From Glebionis coronaria (lineage: Eukaryota > Streptophyta > Magnoliopsida > Asterales > Asteraceae), in the NCBI GenBank assembly GCA_025667525.1, contig CM046875.1, forward strand, positions 288,814,140 through 288,878,139: 64,000 bases of DNA, in the 5' to 3' direction. The notes beneath the pieces were generated by a model that saw only the letters and a list, made by a program, of their open reading frames with translations, did no database searches and had not been told where the DNA came from. How positions within the stretch are numbered: position 1 is the stretch's first letter; the number at the start of each line of letters is the position of its first letter. The translations under genes were made by a program, and so were the position numbers. Below, in pieces: positions 23,267 through 35,609 of the stretch.

Positions 23267-24965
23267 CATAGCAAGAATCGAAAAGAGGATTGTCGTAGAT
23301 GACAAAATAATCAAGCACATTAATCATATTCACTAATTCTCTTCCATTGGGTTTGGTTGTGATCTTCCCCATTTTAAAAACTTGTGCCTCATTCCCGACC
23401 CTTAAGATTAACTCACCTTCGGCAACATCGACTAAGGCTTATCCGGCTCTCAAGAATGACCGACCAAGTATTAACGGAATACGAGGGTCCATTTCATAAT
23501 CAAAAACAACAAAGTCGACCGGAAAAGTGAAGGTACCAATTTTAACAAACACATCTTCGGCAATACCAACGGGGTACGCGAGAGTGCGATTTGCTAGCTC
23601 GAGAGTCATCTTTGTTGGTGTAAGGTCGGGTAATGATAACTTTTTCCATACACTTAAAGGCATCAGATTTATACTTGCCCCGAGATCAGCTAAGGCAGTA
23701 AATTCTTCGATTTGGTTAAAAGTACATGGGAGCACAAAACGACCGGGATCTCCAAGTTTTTCTGGAAGTTCTTTAAGAAGGATAGCAGAACAATTTTCAT
23801 TCAATCGAGTATTAACAAACTCGGCCATATTCTCCTTCTTATTAAGCAAGTCCTTAAACATCTTAACAAATTTAGGGATTTGGGCTAGAGCTTCAACAAG
23901 GCTAAAGGTGATGGTCAGTCCCGGAATCTTCTTCAAAAAGTTTGACACTTGAATATCATCCTTGGTGAGCAATTGGCACTTGTCTAAGCGAGAAGGATAA
24001 GGGATATTGGGTTTAGTTGGTGTAGGTGTAGCAGGTAAAGGTTGAGATGTTGAAGGTTTAAAGGTGGAAGGTGGGGTTGGTGAAGGGTTCTTCTTGGGTA
24101 CTGCTTTATTAAGAGGTGGAGAGGGTAACGGAGGACTAATACTAGGCGTGACAGTAGGAGGGATAAAAGGTGGTGGAGGAGGTGTAGATGGAGTAACTGG
24201 GGTAGGGATAGATGGTCCTACTAAGGTTGCTCCACTGCGTGTAGTAATAGCACTCACATTTGCTCTTGGGTTGGTGACGGTATTTGAAGGAAGGGAGCCC
24301 GAAATAGAGGGTTGAGTACTTGGAAAGAAACTAGCCATCATATTCTTCAAATCATTCGTTTGATTGCTAAAAGAGGTTTTCATATAATGTCGAATCTCGG
24401 TTCTAATATCATTCCCTTGCTTAGTGATATCTCTTTTCAAGTTGATTATTTGGCTTTGCAGATTCTTAACTAGCTCTCCTTGGGTCCTCATAAAAGTTTC
24501 CACATCTTGATTAATGGGTGGTGCTAGTTGAGCGGGTGGGTGATAAGGATTAGAAGCTCGAGGTGGGTTTGGCTTGCTTCTATTGTATTTGTTGGGGTTG
24601 TGGTTTTGAGGAGAAAAACCAGGGGAAAGAAAGTTGTTAGAACGATAACTTAGCAAGTTACGATCACCATGAGGTCGGGCTTGGTAGTTTTCCGTTGAAT
24701 AGTTACCATAAGCCGCACACACGTTTTCCGGATTGTCATGAGTAGAAGGAAAATCAGTGTATGAATGAGGACCGCCGCAAGTCTCACAAGAAAGTGCTAC
24801 AGCTTTAACTTGTTGTTGTTGATTTGTAGCCAAAAGTTGCATATTCTTGCTCATTTCGACCATTGCGCGGGTCAATTCGGTGATAACAGGATTTTAAGAA
24901 GTAGAAGAAACATTGACTCTCAGGTTATTTCTTGAAGATGCGGATGAATCCAAATTTTTGTGATG
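23267..24965 (-). pseudogene. B gag C-terminus and protease, copy 1
   Basis: Minus-strand frame 24875-23439 encodes the Gag zinc knuckle (CETCGGPHSYTDF, last Cys replaced by Phe), a Pro-rich linker and an aspartic protease (LADLGASINLMPLSVWKKL, LILGRSFLRAG). A single stop near 23437 interrupts it; the frame then runs on into the acidic domain that A displaced to 11924. Upstream gag is split off by G and continues at 28998. In copy 2 the protease is contiguous with the acidic domain. Confidence 0.8.
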
Positions 24966-24970
24966 AGTAG

Positions 24971-25252
24971 TGTTGGAAACTCACTTTATGTGAAGACATT
25001 TAAGAATTCCCGTTAGTTACCATAGTCACACACGCTTAGACTAGACTAGGATCAATGTATAGTTTAAGGTGCGTGTGTGACTATATATACCCCTCCTTAG
25101 CTTCCAAGGAGGGGTGTTGCTTGTCATTTTTCACTTAATTCATTTTATTTCTCTTTACATTCAACCTCTCTTCTCTCTCTCTAAACCAACAATGGCTACC
25201 ACCACCATATTCCACCATGTTAGACCACCGGATCCTAAATAGCAAATCTACA
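24971..25252 (+). repeat. G 5' LTR
   Basis: tgttggaaac ... aaatctaca, TG...CA ends. A TATA-like ctatatatac is near 25082. Near its 3' end it carries a 16-codon ATG frame. Confidence 0.92.
25192..25242 (+). CDS. Mini-ORF in G LTR
   Basis: ATG in good context (aacaATGgct) encodes MATTTIFHHVRPPDPK then TAG, ending just before the LTR end. The 3' LTR copy (28932-28982) differs by one silent change (ccg/cca). It could be an upstream ORF or a leftover Gag start; no function is known to me. Confidence 0.3.
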   Translation: MATTTIFHHVRPPDPK

Positions 25253-25255
25253 TTT

Positions 25256-25267
25256 GTTATCAGAGCC
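25256..25267 (+). promoter_or_regulatory. G primer-binding site
   Basis: gttatcagagcc, four bases after the LTR, resembles the initiator tRNA-Met site (ggtatcagagc) with one mismatch. Confidence 0.6.
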
Positions 25268-25764
25268 TCGGTTCCATCCTTGGATCGTGTTTATGTTTTC
25301 GATTTAGGTGGTCTAAATATTTTTGGGGTCTCGTTATATTATTTTTTTTGTCCGTATGTCTAGTTTGTTGTCACGATGGTGTTAATGGTTTCATTTCTAT
25401 GGAAACATTACACTAATTTTGTCACTGGTTGCTCATATCCATTATTCATAAAACTTTTTGTCCTTGTCTGTCATTTGTATGTCATCAGTCAAAAACAGAT
25501 TCATCCATGGTCAATTTGAGTTTTTCATGGTCGAAAGTTGTCTTGTTGCTTTTGTTAGTCAAAAAGTGGTCAAAAGTGGTATTCATATCTGGATATTTAC
25601 TGTTTCTGGTCTAAATTTTTCGTATCTGGTATCATTTTTCTGGGCTTATTTTGTTGTTTAGGATGATGAAGTTACCCAGGAAAATTGTCAGATTCATATT
25701 CCCGGATTTTCAGGAACAAGGACTACTTGTGAATAAGGTTTCAGATTCAGGTACATCGCATTAT

Positions 25765-26130
25765 CTGCGATGGTACCACTGCGATGGGTACCATCGCGAT
25801 GGGATACGATGGACTCATAAGTTTTGATTGCAATGGGTCTATCCTTGTTTAGACTACGACGGGTTCAAACTAGGCAAGACTGCGATGGGACTTCGACTGC
25901 GATGGACTCTACATCTTGACTACGATGGGTCAAAGTCTTTGACTGCGATGGACTCTAATTGCGATGGGTTCCATCGTAATGGGTCAAAGTTTTTTTGACT
26001 GCGATGGACTCATAAGATTAGACTGCGATGGCTTAAAGTTTTTGACTGCGATGGACTCACAAAGTTTAGGATGCGATGGCAATTTTTTAATGTTTGACTG
26101 CGATGGTTGAAAATTTTGACTACGATGTAG
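25765..26130 (+). repeat. gactgcgatgg repeat array in G
   Basis: About 15 imperfect, irregularly spaced copies of (g)actgcgatgg, often followed by gactc. The CGAT core recalls the arrays in the Athila-type LTRs. Confidence 0.75.
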
Positions 26131-28470
26131 ATTCAACAAATCATGACCATGCATGTTGACTCAGTTCACATTGACCGAATCCATCAGTTTAAAAAATGTT
26201 TAGACTTAACTCTTGACCAAAACCATCTCAACCGAGTCAACTCGGTATTTAACGAGTTGACTCAGTTCACTCACTGAGTTGACTCGACATCCAACCTTAT
26301 ATCACCACAACTCCATCATAACTAATCTATGCCTATCGTTACTTAAATCACCTTCTAGACTCAATACAGTAAATCCAAGAGATCTCAGTTTATTTTTTTC
26401 GATTAAGGATCTCTTTAAGATCTATTTTCTCGAAAACTATTTTATCTCAGATATGTATAAAGCCCCTACGCTTCTTTAATATACGAAAGATATGAAAGAT
26501 GTATAACAATTTTGTTATAATCAGTTCATTATTTCGATTAAGACTCAAATCATACATAAAACAACATGCAAACCTACCCGAGAACTTTAACAGATCTTGA
26601 AGCCTCGATGGTGTTCATAATCGTTGACAAGAGATACTGGCTAGATGATTCAGTGGTTTTCAACTTAGATGCTAATTTGAGAGGAGATTAAGGGTAAATG
26701 GATTCGTATGTTAAGATATGGAGGCGTATTGAGGATGGATGTGGTTGTGTTCTGAGATGGGGATCAGATGAAAATTTTGGTGGACGGAAGTTACGATGAA
26801 GGGATGAGATGTGTATCTGGTTTGAGAGGCGGATTAAACGAGGCAAGTGATTAGGGTTATGTTAACTGTGAGTTGAATTTAGGAGTTGTGAGTGTTATAA
26901 ACTTTGGTGATGGACCGGGTTATGCAAAATTGATGGGCCATGGACCATGACACACGTCTATTTCACAATTTTGGAGAATGGACCGTATGTGAAGTGTTTT
27001 ATGGACCGTGTGTATTAAGTTTGAATACACAATTTGATTTGTTAAACTTTATTCATACACACAATTTTTTTAAAAACATTTTTTAATAAATTTTGTGTGT
27101 ATTAAGTTTTACTTTGGTCATCATCGGGACGAGACAACAAGTGACGTGACAAAAAGACGAGACAACGTGACGAGAATTTATTTGAGACGAGACCAAGAAA
27201 AAATTGGGCGATTTTTTAGTGGCTACAGATTTTTTTTGGATCGGGTATTTATTATGGGAAGTTGAAGACGGATTTTTTCGAAGGCGTGAACTTATTTTAT
27301 CTTTCAAAAGATAACTTGCTCGTGCTTCATATTAGAATGAAGACTTGTTTATCTAGTTTTCGGGTTCGGGGAGGATGGTTGATGACTCGGATAACTATCA
27401 CTTAAAGGGGTTACTTTGTTGTACTCAGTGTCACGCGCATAGTCGATGCGGATAATTTCAAGAGGTGTTGTGCTTATAGACATCTTCAGTGATGCATTGG
27501 GTACTTAGAGATTTCTCCACCGTTCTTCATTCAACAATAGGGCAAGCTTAAGTCACAAGATCGAAGGATTCTTATTCAGCTTCCTGTTTGATGTATCTGG
27601 TTCATTCTTTTAGTGGTCACTTCAAATTGCTTTCACGTGGGTTAGTAAAGGTGGCCATGAAGAGTTTATGATAAGAGATTTTCGATCACCAGCTGATTCT
27701 CACAAAATATATAATTCAACTTATTTATTATTCTAACGAGATTTCAGGTTTATGTGCGTACGATTTGTTGATGGTTCCGAATTCGAAACCATCAAGGGGA
27801 AGAAGAAGACACATTGAACGCACAACGAGTACACGTGATGAACTTCATACCTTCTTTTGATTTGAAGATATTCCGGGATGACATTTTTCATAGCCGCAGA
27901 GAAAATCAATGTTTTAACTCGTGTCGTTATCAATCTCCAAACGGTACACTACTGATTCGAGGTTTAATTGTTTGATTGTTGCAATTATTCATCATCATTT
28001 TCCTATATGCATTCCCGGGACTTAATTGACTCTGGTGCATCTCCGGAAGAAGACATGTGCATTTCCGGGACTTAATTGACTCTGGTGTTACGATGTCAAC
28101 TTCATGAATGGGATAAAGTGTCCACTTCAGTATTTGAGCTTCATAATTGGGATTGATTTACCTTCTTCAACTATGTGGGGGAAGAAGTGTCTTGATTCTT
28201 TCTGGTATGCATATCTTGAACTCTCAGGGGGAAGAAAAATTCAGAAGAATTATTCAAGCGTGAGAAGAGAAGTTGTTGATCTACTTGGTGTACCCCTTAC
28301 TTTCAATCCCTCTTAGCAACGTTATCATGTTATATGATGGGATTTGCTTGTTAGATTCCGCTGTGCGCTTAATTATTCTAAGCTTTATTAAAAGCTTTGA
28401 AGTTGCTTCCGAGGATTGTCGGTTTAGGGGGAAGCTATTTAAAAGCTTCTACATCAAGTTTACGTGGCAT

Positions 28471-28491
28471 GAATTAGGGGGAAGCTAATTC
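28471..28491 (+). promoter_or_regulatory. Hairpin with polypurine loop in G
   Basis: gaattag-ggggaag-ctaattc forms a 7-bp perfect stem presenting a PPT-like loop, 220 bp upstream of the real PPT. Confidence 0.5.
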
Positions 28492-28700
28492 AGAAGCTTC
28501 TCCTTAACCAGAAGTGTATGGGTTACTTAGCTCGTGCCGTTACAGTATTTCTTCTACAAGTCACTTTAAAGATGATTCGTTTTGAAGCCGAAGGCCTCAG
28601 AAGACTTCATCAGCATTGGACGCTTCATGAAAGCTCTTGTTCTTAATCATTTTGTACTTGTTAGGAAGAATATTGTAAGGAATTCTACACGTCGTCCCAT

Positions 28701-28710
28701 GGGGGAAGAT
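28701..28710 (+). promoter_or_regulatory. G polypurine tract
   Basis: gggggaagat abuts the 3' LTR. Confidence 0.75.
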
Positions 28711-28992
28711 TGTTGGAAACTCACTTTATGTGACGAAATTTAAGAATTCCTGTTAGTTATCATAGTCACACACGCTTAGACTAGACTAGGATCAATGTAT
28801 AGTTTAAGGTGCGTGTGTGACTATATATACCCCTCCTTAGCTTCCAAGGAGGGGTGTTGCTTGTCATTTTTCACTTAATTCATTTTATTTCTCTTTACAT
28901 TCAACCTCTCTTCTCTCTCTCTAAACCAACAATGGCTACCACCACCATATTCCACCATGTTAGACCACCAGATCCTAAATAGCAAATCTACA
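28711..28992 (+). repeat. G 3' LTR
   Basis: 282 bp, same length as the 5' LTR, 5 differences by eye. It is followed by agtag. Confidence 0.92.
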
Positions 28993-28997
28993 AGTAG

Positions 28998-29735
28998 TCA
29001 TGTTCTCGATAAGCTCTCTACACTCCTCCGGTCTTCTTTTCATAAATGTGCCACCGGCGGCTGCATTAATCGTATCACGATCACGAAAAGTTAAACAGTT
29101 GTAGAATATATCAATTAAGGTAACGGGGAGCATGTTGTGGTTTGGAATCGATCGATCAAAACATTATATCTTTCCCAAGCATCAAAAAGCGATTCATCAG
29201 GTTCTTGTGTAAATCCACTAATTTGATTCCGAAGGCTTGTGACCATGGATGGTGGAAAGTAGCGCGACAAAAAGTGTTGAGTCATCTCATCCCAAGTATG
29301 AATTGAATTCTTCGGAAGACAATCAAACCATTTTTCGGCATGGTGGGATAAGATGTGTGGAAATAGGTGAAGGCGAAGAAAATCCATAGTAACCCCGGGC
29401 AACTTCATGCTTTGAGTAACGGTAATGAACTTGTCGAGGTGTTTGTTGGCATCATCATCCGGCATTCCGCGAAATGGACAAGTTTTTTGAACTTGTTGGA
29501 TCATCTGATGCTTCAACGAAAACTCTGGAGCCGTGATTTGCATCGGCGCAATCGGTCCTCCTCGTCCATTCATTGTAGGTTGACACAGCTCCTCCGTCGT
29601 TCTAAGATCGGGTGGGGGAACATTCTTGTTGTTATTCATGTTGGGGTGGGGTGGATTATTGTTATTGTGCACACCAGCCATATCAAAATCTTCACGAGTC
29701 TCAGGCTCTGGATAAGTTGAAGATCTAGTACGCAT
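28998..29735 (-). pseudogene. gag: B gag N-terminal part, copy 1
   Basis: Minus-strand frame 29735-29115 (206 codons) starts MRTRSSTYPEPETREDFDMAG with Asn-rich stretches, as in A. A capsid-like region follows (CPFRGMPDDDANKHLDKF, AEKWFDCLPKNSIHTWDEM, FFPPSMVTSLRNQI in similar form). A frameshift near 29140 moves the homologous reading to another frame before G's insertion at 28997. The PBS lies about 240 bp upstream. Confidence 0.8.
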
Positions 29736-29977
29736 GCACCTGCAAAAGCAAAAGAAAAAGATACCAAAGAAATAGAGAATATATATGTACGTGTAAGAAT
29801 AAAGATGAAAATCTTTTTGGATTTTTGAAATTTTTTTAATATTTAAGAATTTTTAACAATTTTTAATTTTAATGGATTTTTGAAAATTTTTGAGCAAGAA
29901 AAATAACGTTCACGAATGAACGGATCCCAAAGTTCAACGCGTCTCTCACAGAAAACCGTTAATCTTTACGAAAAGAG

Positions 29978-29992
29978 CCGGCAGCGGCGCCA
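29978..29992 (-). promoter_or_regulatory. B primer-binding site, copy 1
   Basis: Minus strand reads tggcgccgctgccgg, identical to A's PBS, two bases from LTR2. Confidence 0.8.
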
Positions 29993-29994
29993 TT

Positions 29995-31927
29995 TAATAA
30001 CTGGATTTTACTCAGTTAAAAATATCATTGTTCCAGTCTTTTCGAATTGACTACTGGTTAAAGTGCGACTCAGTCGTCTTTTGGTGAAGACAAATAGATT
30101 GGTCGTTGTAGTATAATTAAGTTGCAAGACTTTAAAGTAAATGACGGTAATTAAAGCTAAAACTAATTAAAATGTAAATTGTACAATATTAAAACTTTTA
30201 AAAGTAAATTAATTAGATGACGTAAAATTAAAACTCGACAAAAAGTAAATTTAACAATGTAATAAAAATGTAAACTTGAAATTAAAGATTAAGAAAAACA
30301 ATTAAAATACACTAAAGAAAAATGCGGGAAAAATAAATGCTTGAAAATAAAACAGAGGATAAACAAAACCTGAGTCGGAATCCCAAATACTGTCACTATC
30401 CTGAATACCCAACAAGTTGCTTATCCGGAATAAGGCTGTCACCCTTATCCGCAATCTGAATCCTTACACTATCTGGAATGTAGAGACCTCAAACCCTTAT
30501 CCGGAATTCACTAAAACACCTTATCCGGAATTCACTATCCCATGGCTTATCCGGAATGTTGTCACAATACCCTTATCCGGAATGTCCAGTTGAAAGCTTA
30601 TCCGGAATATGGAGTTAATCAGCTTATCCGCAATACTATCCAAATCCTTATCCGGAATTCCCTTTAGAAGCCTTATCTGATTTCTTGCTTATCCGGAATA
30701 CCCGGCTTATGCCTTATCCGGAACCTTGGTTTAGTTCTTTATCCGGAATACACCACTTCTTCACTATATCCAGAATGGGGAGGTTGAACCACTTATCCGG
30801 AATTCCCTTTTTGCTCCTATCCGGAATATAGTTTCTAACCACAATCCAGAATTGGAGAGGACTTGGTTATTCGGAATAATAGGTACTTTCACTATTCGGA
30901 ATATTTCTTTCGAGCTTATACGGAATACAAGGGTTTCACACAATCCGGATTAGTACAAAATTTGCAAATAAGCTAAGAATTAAAATAAGCTAAAAACTAA
31001 TAAGCACTTAACTAAAAACTTAACAAAATTGATTTTAAGAAAAAGCAAATAAGCCAAAATTTAAAAACTTTTAAAAACACTAAATAATAAAAATATTTAA
31101 AAATAACTTTTTATAAAAATAACTTTTAAAAAGACTTAACTAAATTTAAGAAAAACACAATAAGCTATAAAATCAATAAGCTAACACAATCATAAACATA
31201 AAAACATGACAATTAATCAAATAAGCATGACAATAAGATAATAAGCACAAAGATTAAATCAAAACAGTAAAGGTAGAATGAGAGATTAATAAAAAGCTTG
31301 ATTAAAATTAAGATTCAACAATTAAAAGTAAAGATTAAACTTACAAATTTAAGGTGCAAGACAAGGTAATTAAATGAAAATTAAGTAAATGACATTAAGA
31401 AAAGTGCAAGTAATTAAAATGGAAGAACTATTTTGTCAAGATAGCCAACACCTCCTAATGTGTCATTAGGAGGGTATTTATAGTGATTAGGGAGGTAAGC
31501 ATGTGTTGGAATCTTCCTTCTTTATTTCTTTTTTTCTCGTCTTTTCGTCTTCTAAGTTCTTCGACTTTTTCGACTTTGTCTCGGGATTAATTGAACTTGT
31601 CTTATAATATCTTCACTTATTTAGACTTGAGTTCTTCGGCTTTATTAAAATTCCGTCTTTACAATTTTCTTCGATAAATATTCAGAATAGGCCTTGGACT
31701 TCCGTTCTTTTTGCACTCTTGATCTTTTGACTTCGTCTTTTGTCTTTTTCTTTGATAAAAGCCCGTGAAAGCCCATGTTTTCTTCCCTTCTCACATTTTG
31801 GTCCTAAATCACAACAAAAACACAAACCACGCGTAATTCTAACATTTACGACATAAAATACACGTTTTGGCTTGGTTATTATTAATGTAATTAAGTGGTA
31901 AAAAGATAAGTGTTTTCACACTTATTA
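29995..31927 (-). repeat. B LTR2 (shared middle LTR)
   Basis: A 1,933-bp LTR with TA...TA ends. It has a PBS on its low-coordinate side and a polypurine tract on the other. It thus serves as 5' LTR for one internal region and 3' LTR for the other, with no duplication at either edge. The TATA box is at 31475-31482 (minus). Confidence 0.88.
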
Positions 31928-34079
31928 AATCCCCTACACTTGACCATTTCAATGTCCTCATGCAATGCATTAATTACAAAGCAAGTTTTACATTTTCCAT
32001 CACAATCAGTCCACATGGCCTTTATTAAAGAGACAAAATATTTAAAGGAAGAAAATAAAAAGATCAAAAACTTACCTTAGGGTTTTGGAATGTCATGAAT
32101 GATTATCACCCTCAAGTTTCACGTTCTCCAAACCAAGCTTAAAAACGAGATCATTGTTATTATAAGTTAGCAAACTATCACAAATTCATGTGGGCCAATT
32201 ATTTACTTAGACTCCCTTATTCCTAGGTGTATCTATTATATTTTATTGTTGTCTTGAATGATCACGAGGATTCATTGTTGACTTATTTCGATAGTTATTT
32301 AGGCTGAAAATAAAGTAGGACGATTTAATCAATAGTTAGCTAAAGGAAAAAATCTTTTAAAACTGCTTCTCGGGACCTCATAAAGTTCATATCTTGGCAT
32401 AACTCGCTTCACGATTTGAGACCTTTCTCGGACCGATATTTGGCATTGACTTCATACTTCAAATCTTGAGAGACGTTCATGAAATAATGGTCTTCTCTTC
32501 ATAACAGGAATTTCTTCACTTGAAGTTTTGAGAGGTTCTTCATACTTGGACCATGACTTCTTCATTTTTTCTCCAATCTTTATTTCGGATTTTGATATAC
32601 AACGATCCGCCTCCTTTTAGGACTTGGATCTATTTATCCTCATACCTTGTTAGGGCCTTTTTGGATAGACTTCTCCATGATCTTTACGGGAGTATTTGCT
32701 TTTCGTCGTGTGTCTCGATCCTTCATATTGATTTTTGATAAATGATTCTTCACATCACTTTGGATCTTCAGCAACAAAATGTAGCCCTCATGCCTTGTTA
32801 GTGCCTTTTCAGACACGCCAATCTTCGCATCCCGCTTCAATGAGTTATGCCTTGGCTATGAACTCTATTTAATACCGAGAAACTTTTAAACGATCTTGTG
32901 CTAGAAGCTAAGTAACTTTTCAAATCGTACGACCTTATTTATTGCAATTAAATATATTAACAAGTGATGGGAGAAAAAGCTCATAATCAACTCACATAAA
33001 TTCATGAAAGAATACCAAACTTATAATTGACTCTATCGTCTCTCGTTCTCCACAATTTAAAATCTCAAGGTATGAGACTCGTGGATGCTTAGCCAATTAA
33101 ATAAAAAATTTGGGTTTTCGAGTCGTCTATAGGATCATGCATCTTCTTATACTTTTTCAAGTTTAGAATTCGCATTTTAAAGTTCCCTTGATAAACGACT
33201 TTCTAGGATCAATTATAGGAGCTTGCGAAAAGTTATTGTTCTTAACCCTTGAGAGTTAAGACTTTCGCGTTTTAAAGTTCCCTATATAAAAGCCTAGCAA
33301 AACTTGACTTAAATACGTTAAGGATACTAGCTAGAGTAAATTTAGATAAGTAAACTCGGGTTGAGTCAAAAGATTCACAACGTTTGCCAATTAAAACCAC
33401 TTTATTGAAATTTATTCTAGAAAAGAAATAAAATAACTATACAAAGGTAAAACTACTAGGCCAAAATAGATCAAAAATTTTGAAAAATGTCGAAAAATCA
33501 ATTTTTTGGTTAAAATGAGGACAAGTACAAGGAAAAGCCCACTTAACTTCGATAGAAGTCCCCCCTACACTTAATATAAAAATTGTCCTCAATGTTTAAG
33601 CATGTGGAAGTAACCTCCCCTACACTTAGGACATTGTGCACTTTGTTTAGATCTTGCTAAGGAAGAGACAACTAAAGTGATTCCTATTTTAATATTGCAG
33701 AATATAAAATAGAGAATCAAAAGAGTTTAGGATAGAACCGGGAAGACGGGTACACGGAATTACGGGTCGTCAAAAGTCATCAAGAATGTATCTTTGAAAG
33801 CTCGAATCCCTGCACATGATAAGAAAGAAAACAACAAACACATACTAGGGTCTCCCCCTACACTTATTATAAAAATAAAAGAAAAAGGATAGTTACTGCG
33901 GGTTGCCTCCCGAGAAGCGCTTGTTTTTGTTCACCGAGTCGTGAGCCTGACTCGACCTTGATTAGCATAGGAAGAAGCTTGAAACATATCCACCAGGATC
34001 AAATACATGGTTTTCATCCATCAAATAGCAAAGGCATAAGGCGAACAAGGCAAGCCAAAGAAGAGTAGGCAAGGTTCCC
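31928..34079 (-). other. B post-pol non-coding region, copy 2
   Basis: Near-copy of 9106-11136, including the polypurine tract (about 31928-31942), PPT-like repeats, the small sense frame 32640-32840 and the hairpin phrase near 33905. No other gene is seen. Confidence 0.7.
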
Positions 34080-34734
34080 TTAAGTAATTGTTGAGCACGA
34101 TGGTAGCAAAGGGTGATGAGGTGCAAGCATATCTCCATGGTTTTTAAAAATCTTTCCTTTTATTTCATTAGATGGATACTGAGATGGCTTGAAAATTCCA
34201 ATACCGGGATCGAACACCTTTTCCTTGAGGGGAAAATAACACTCAGGCTCAGTAGACCTTGAAGAGGATCCGCTCATAAATCGCACAATCTCATCCTGAG
34301 AAGGTGGATAGAGAGGTGTTAAAACATAAGTACTGCGGATGTTTGTGTATTCCGGTTTCTTCTCCTTTGGAACGGGTTTCTTAATATCCAAAGGATGAAA
34401 AAGAGCATCATCAAAGTCCAAAGGAGGAGAATCACTCTCATTTGGGAAGTAAGTGTTGAGAAAAGTAGCAAAGTCTTCCTCAAATGAGTAGTCATCCAAA
34501 GTAGGATCAAGCATGGTTGGTGGAGGATCTTCATCATGTGAAGAATCACTCGAAAGAGTATCGACATCATTAAAGTCATCATAAGTTAGCATGTATTTAT
34601 ACTCAGAAGTAAAATCACAAGAATCATCCATATCAGAACTAGAATCATCATTATAGTCATTATAGATCGGTGGAGACTCATGAATTGGTGGGGGGGGGTC
34701 TAAATTGGAGAGAGAATCATCCACATCATCTTAG
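34080..34734 (-). pseudogene. B acidic domain and C-terminal module, copy 2
   Basis: A 214-codon frame (34724-34080) keeps the acidic domain and the KVFDPGIGIFKPSQYPS module in one frame, unlike copy 1. It is frameshifted near its end, after GDMLAPHHP. A stop between it and the protease (tcttag region, about 34730) and a t-run change near 34855 separate the two. Together with copy 1 it shows that the family has a fusion of protease to this acidic module. Role unknown. Confidence 0.65.
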
Positions 34735-34863
34735 AAAAGTGGATTATCATAGCAAGAATCGAAAAGAGGATTGTTGTAGATGACAAAATCATGAAGCACA
34801 TTAATCATATTCGTTGATTCTCTTCCATTGGGTTTGGTTGTGATCTTCCCCATTTTAAAAAAC

Positions 34864-35539
34864 TTATGCCTCATTCCCGACCCTTAAGATTAACTCACCT
34901 TCGGCGACATCGACTAAGGCTTTTCTGGTTCTCAAGAATGGCCGACCAAGTATTAACGGAATACGAGGGTCCATTTCATATTCAACAACAACAAAGTCGA
35001 CCGGAAAAGTGAAGGTACCAATTTTAACAAACACATCTTCGGCAATACCAACGGGGTACGCGAGAGTGTGATTTTCTAGCTCGAGAGTCATCTTTGTTGC
35101 TGTAAGGTCGGGTAATGATAACTTTTTCCAAACACTTAAAGGCATCAGATTTATACTTGCCCCGAGATCAGCTAAGGCAGTAAATTCTTCGGTTTGGTTA
35201 AAAAGACATGGGAGCACAAAACGACCAGGATCTCCAAGTTTTTCCGGAAGTTCTTTATGAAGGACGGCATAACAATTTTCATTCAATCGAGTATTAATAA
35301 ACTCGACCATCTTCTCCTTCTTATTAAGCAAGTCCTTAAACATCTTAACAAATTTAGGGATTTGGGCTAGAGCTTCAACAAGGCAAAAGGTGATGGTCAG
35401 TCCCGAAATATTCTTCAAAAAGTTTGACACTTGAATATCATCCTTGGTGAGCAATTGGCACTTGTCTAAGCGAGAAGGATAAGGGATATTGGATTTAGTT
35501 GGTGTAGGTATAGCAGGTAAAGGTTGAGATGTTGAAGGT
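34864..35539 (-). pseudogene. B protease, copy 2 (gag deleted)
   Basis: Frame 35454-34864 encodes LADLGASINLMPLSVWKKL and LILGRPFLRTRKALVDV, the aspartic protease. It ends at a taa where copy 1 has caa. Upstream, gag is missing: the Pro-rich linker (about 35470-35539) meets a 30-bp filler and then the PBS region. Confidence 0.8.
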
Positions 35540-35569
35540 ACACTTGAATATCATCCTTGGTGAGCAATT
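35540..35569. other. 30-bp templated filler at the gag deletion
   Basis: The 30 bases at 35540-35569 are identical to 35427-35456 and sit exactly between linker sequence and leader sequence. This is the mark of repair synthesis during end joining. Confidence 0.75.
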
Positions 35570-35609
35570 AACACCTCTCCTAGAAAACCGTTAATCTTTA
35601 CGAAAAGAG

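Larger units (their letters stand above)
25268..28700 (+). other. G internal region without recognised genes
   Basis: About 3.4 kb with only short ORFs (up to about 74 codons) and no gag or pol match. It contains an array of gactgcgatgg-type repeats (25765-26130), a cluster of gagttgactcagtt phrases (26215-26285), a 27-bp direct repeat containing gggacttaattgactctgg (about 28018 and 28067), and at least five PPT-like ggggaag motifs after 27790. Confidence 0.7.
24971..28992 (+). mobile_element. Element G: non-autonomous LTR retrotransposon (LARD/TRIM-like)
   Basis: A 4,022-bp element with 282-bp LTRs (24971-25252 and 28711-28992) bounded by the duplication agtag (24966-24970 and 28993-28997). 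It has an initiator-Met-type PBS and a polypurine tract but no recognisable gag or pol. By eye the LTRs differ at 5 of 282 sites (1.8%). It splits B's gag. The PBS and short LTRs suggest Ty1/copia affinity, and it must have moved with enzymes from another element. Confidence 0.9.

Noticed and set aside
27083..27933. Minus-strand ORFs in G as coding
   Set aside because: Short, unrelated to any retroelement protein I recognise, and antisense to the element.
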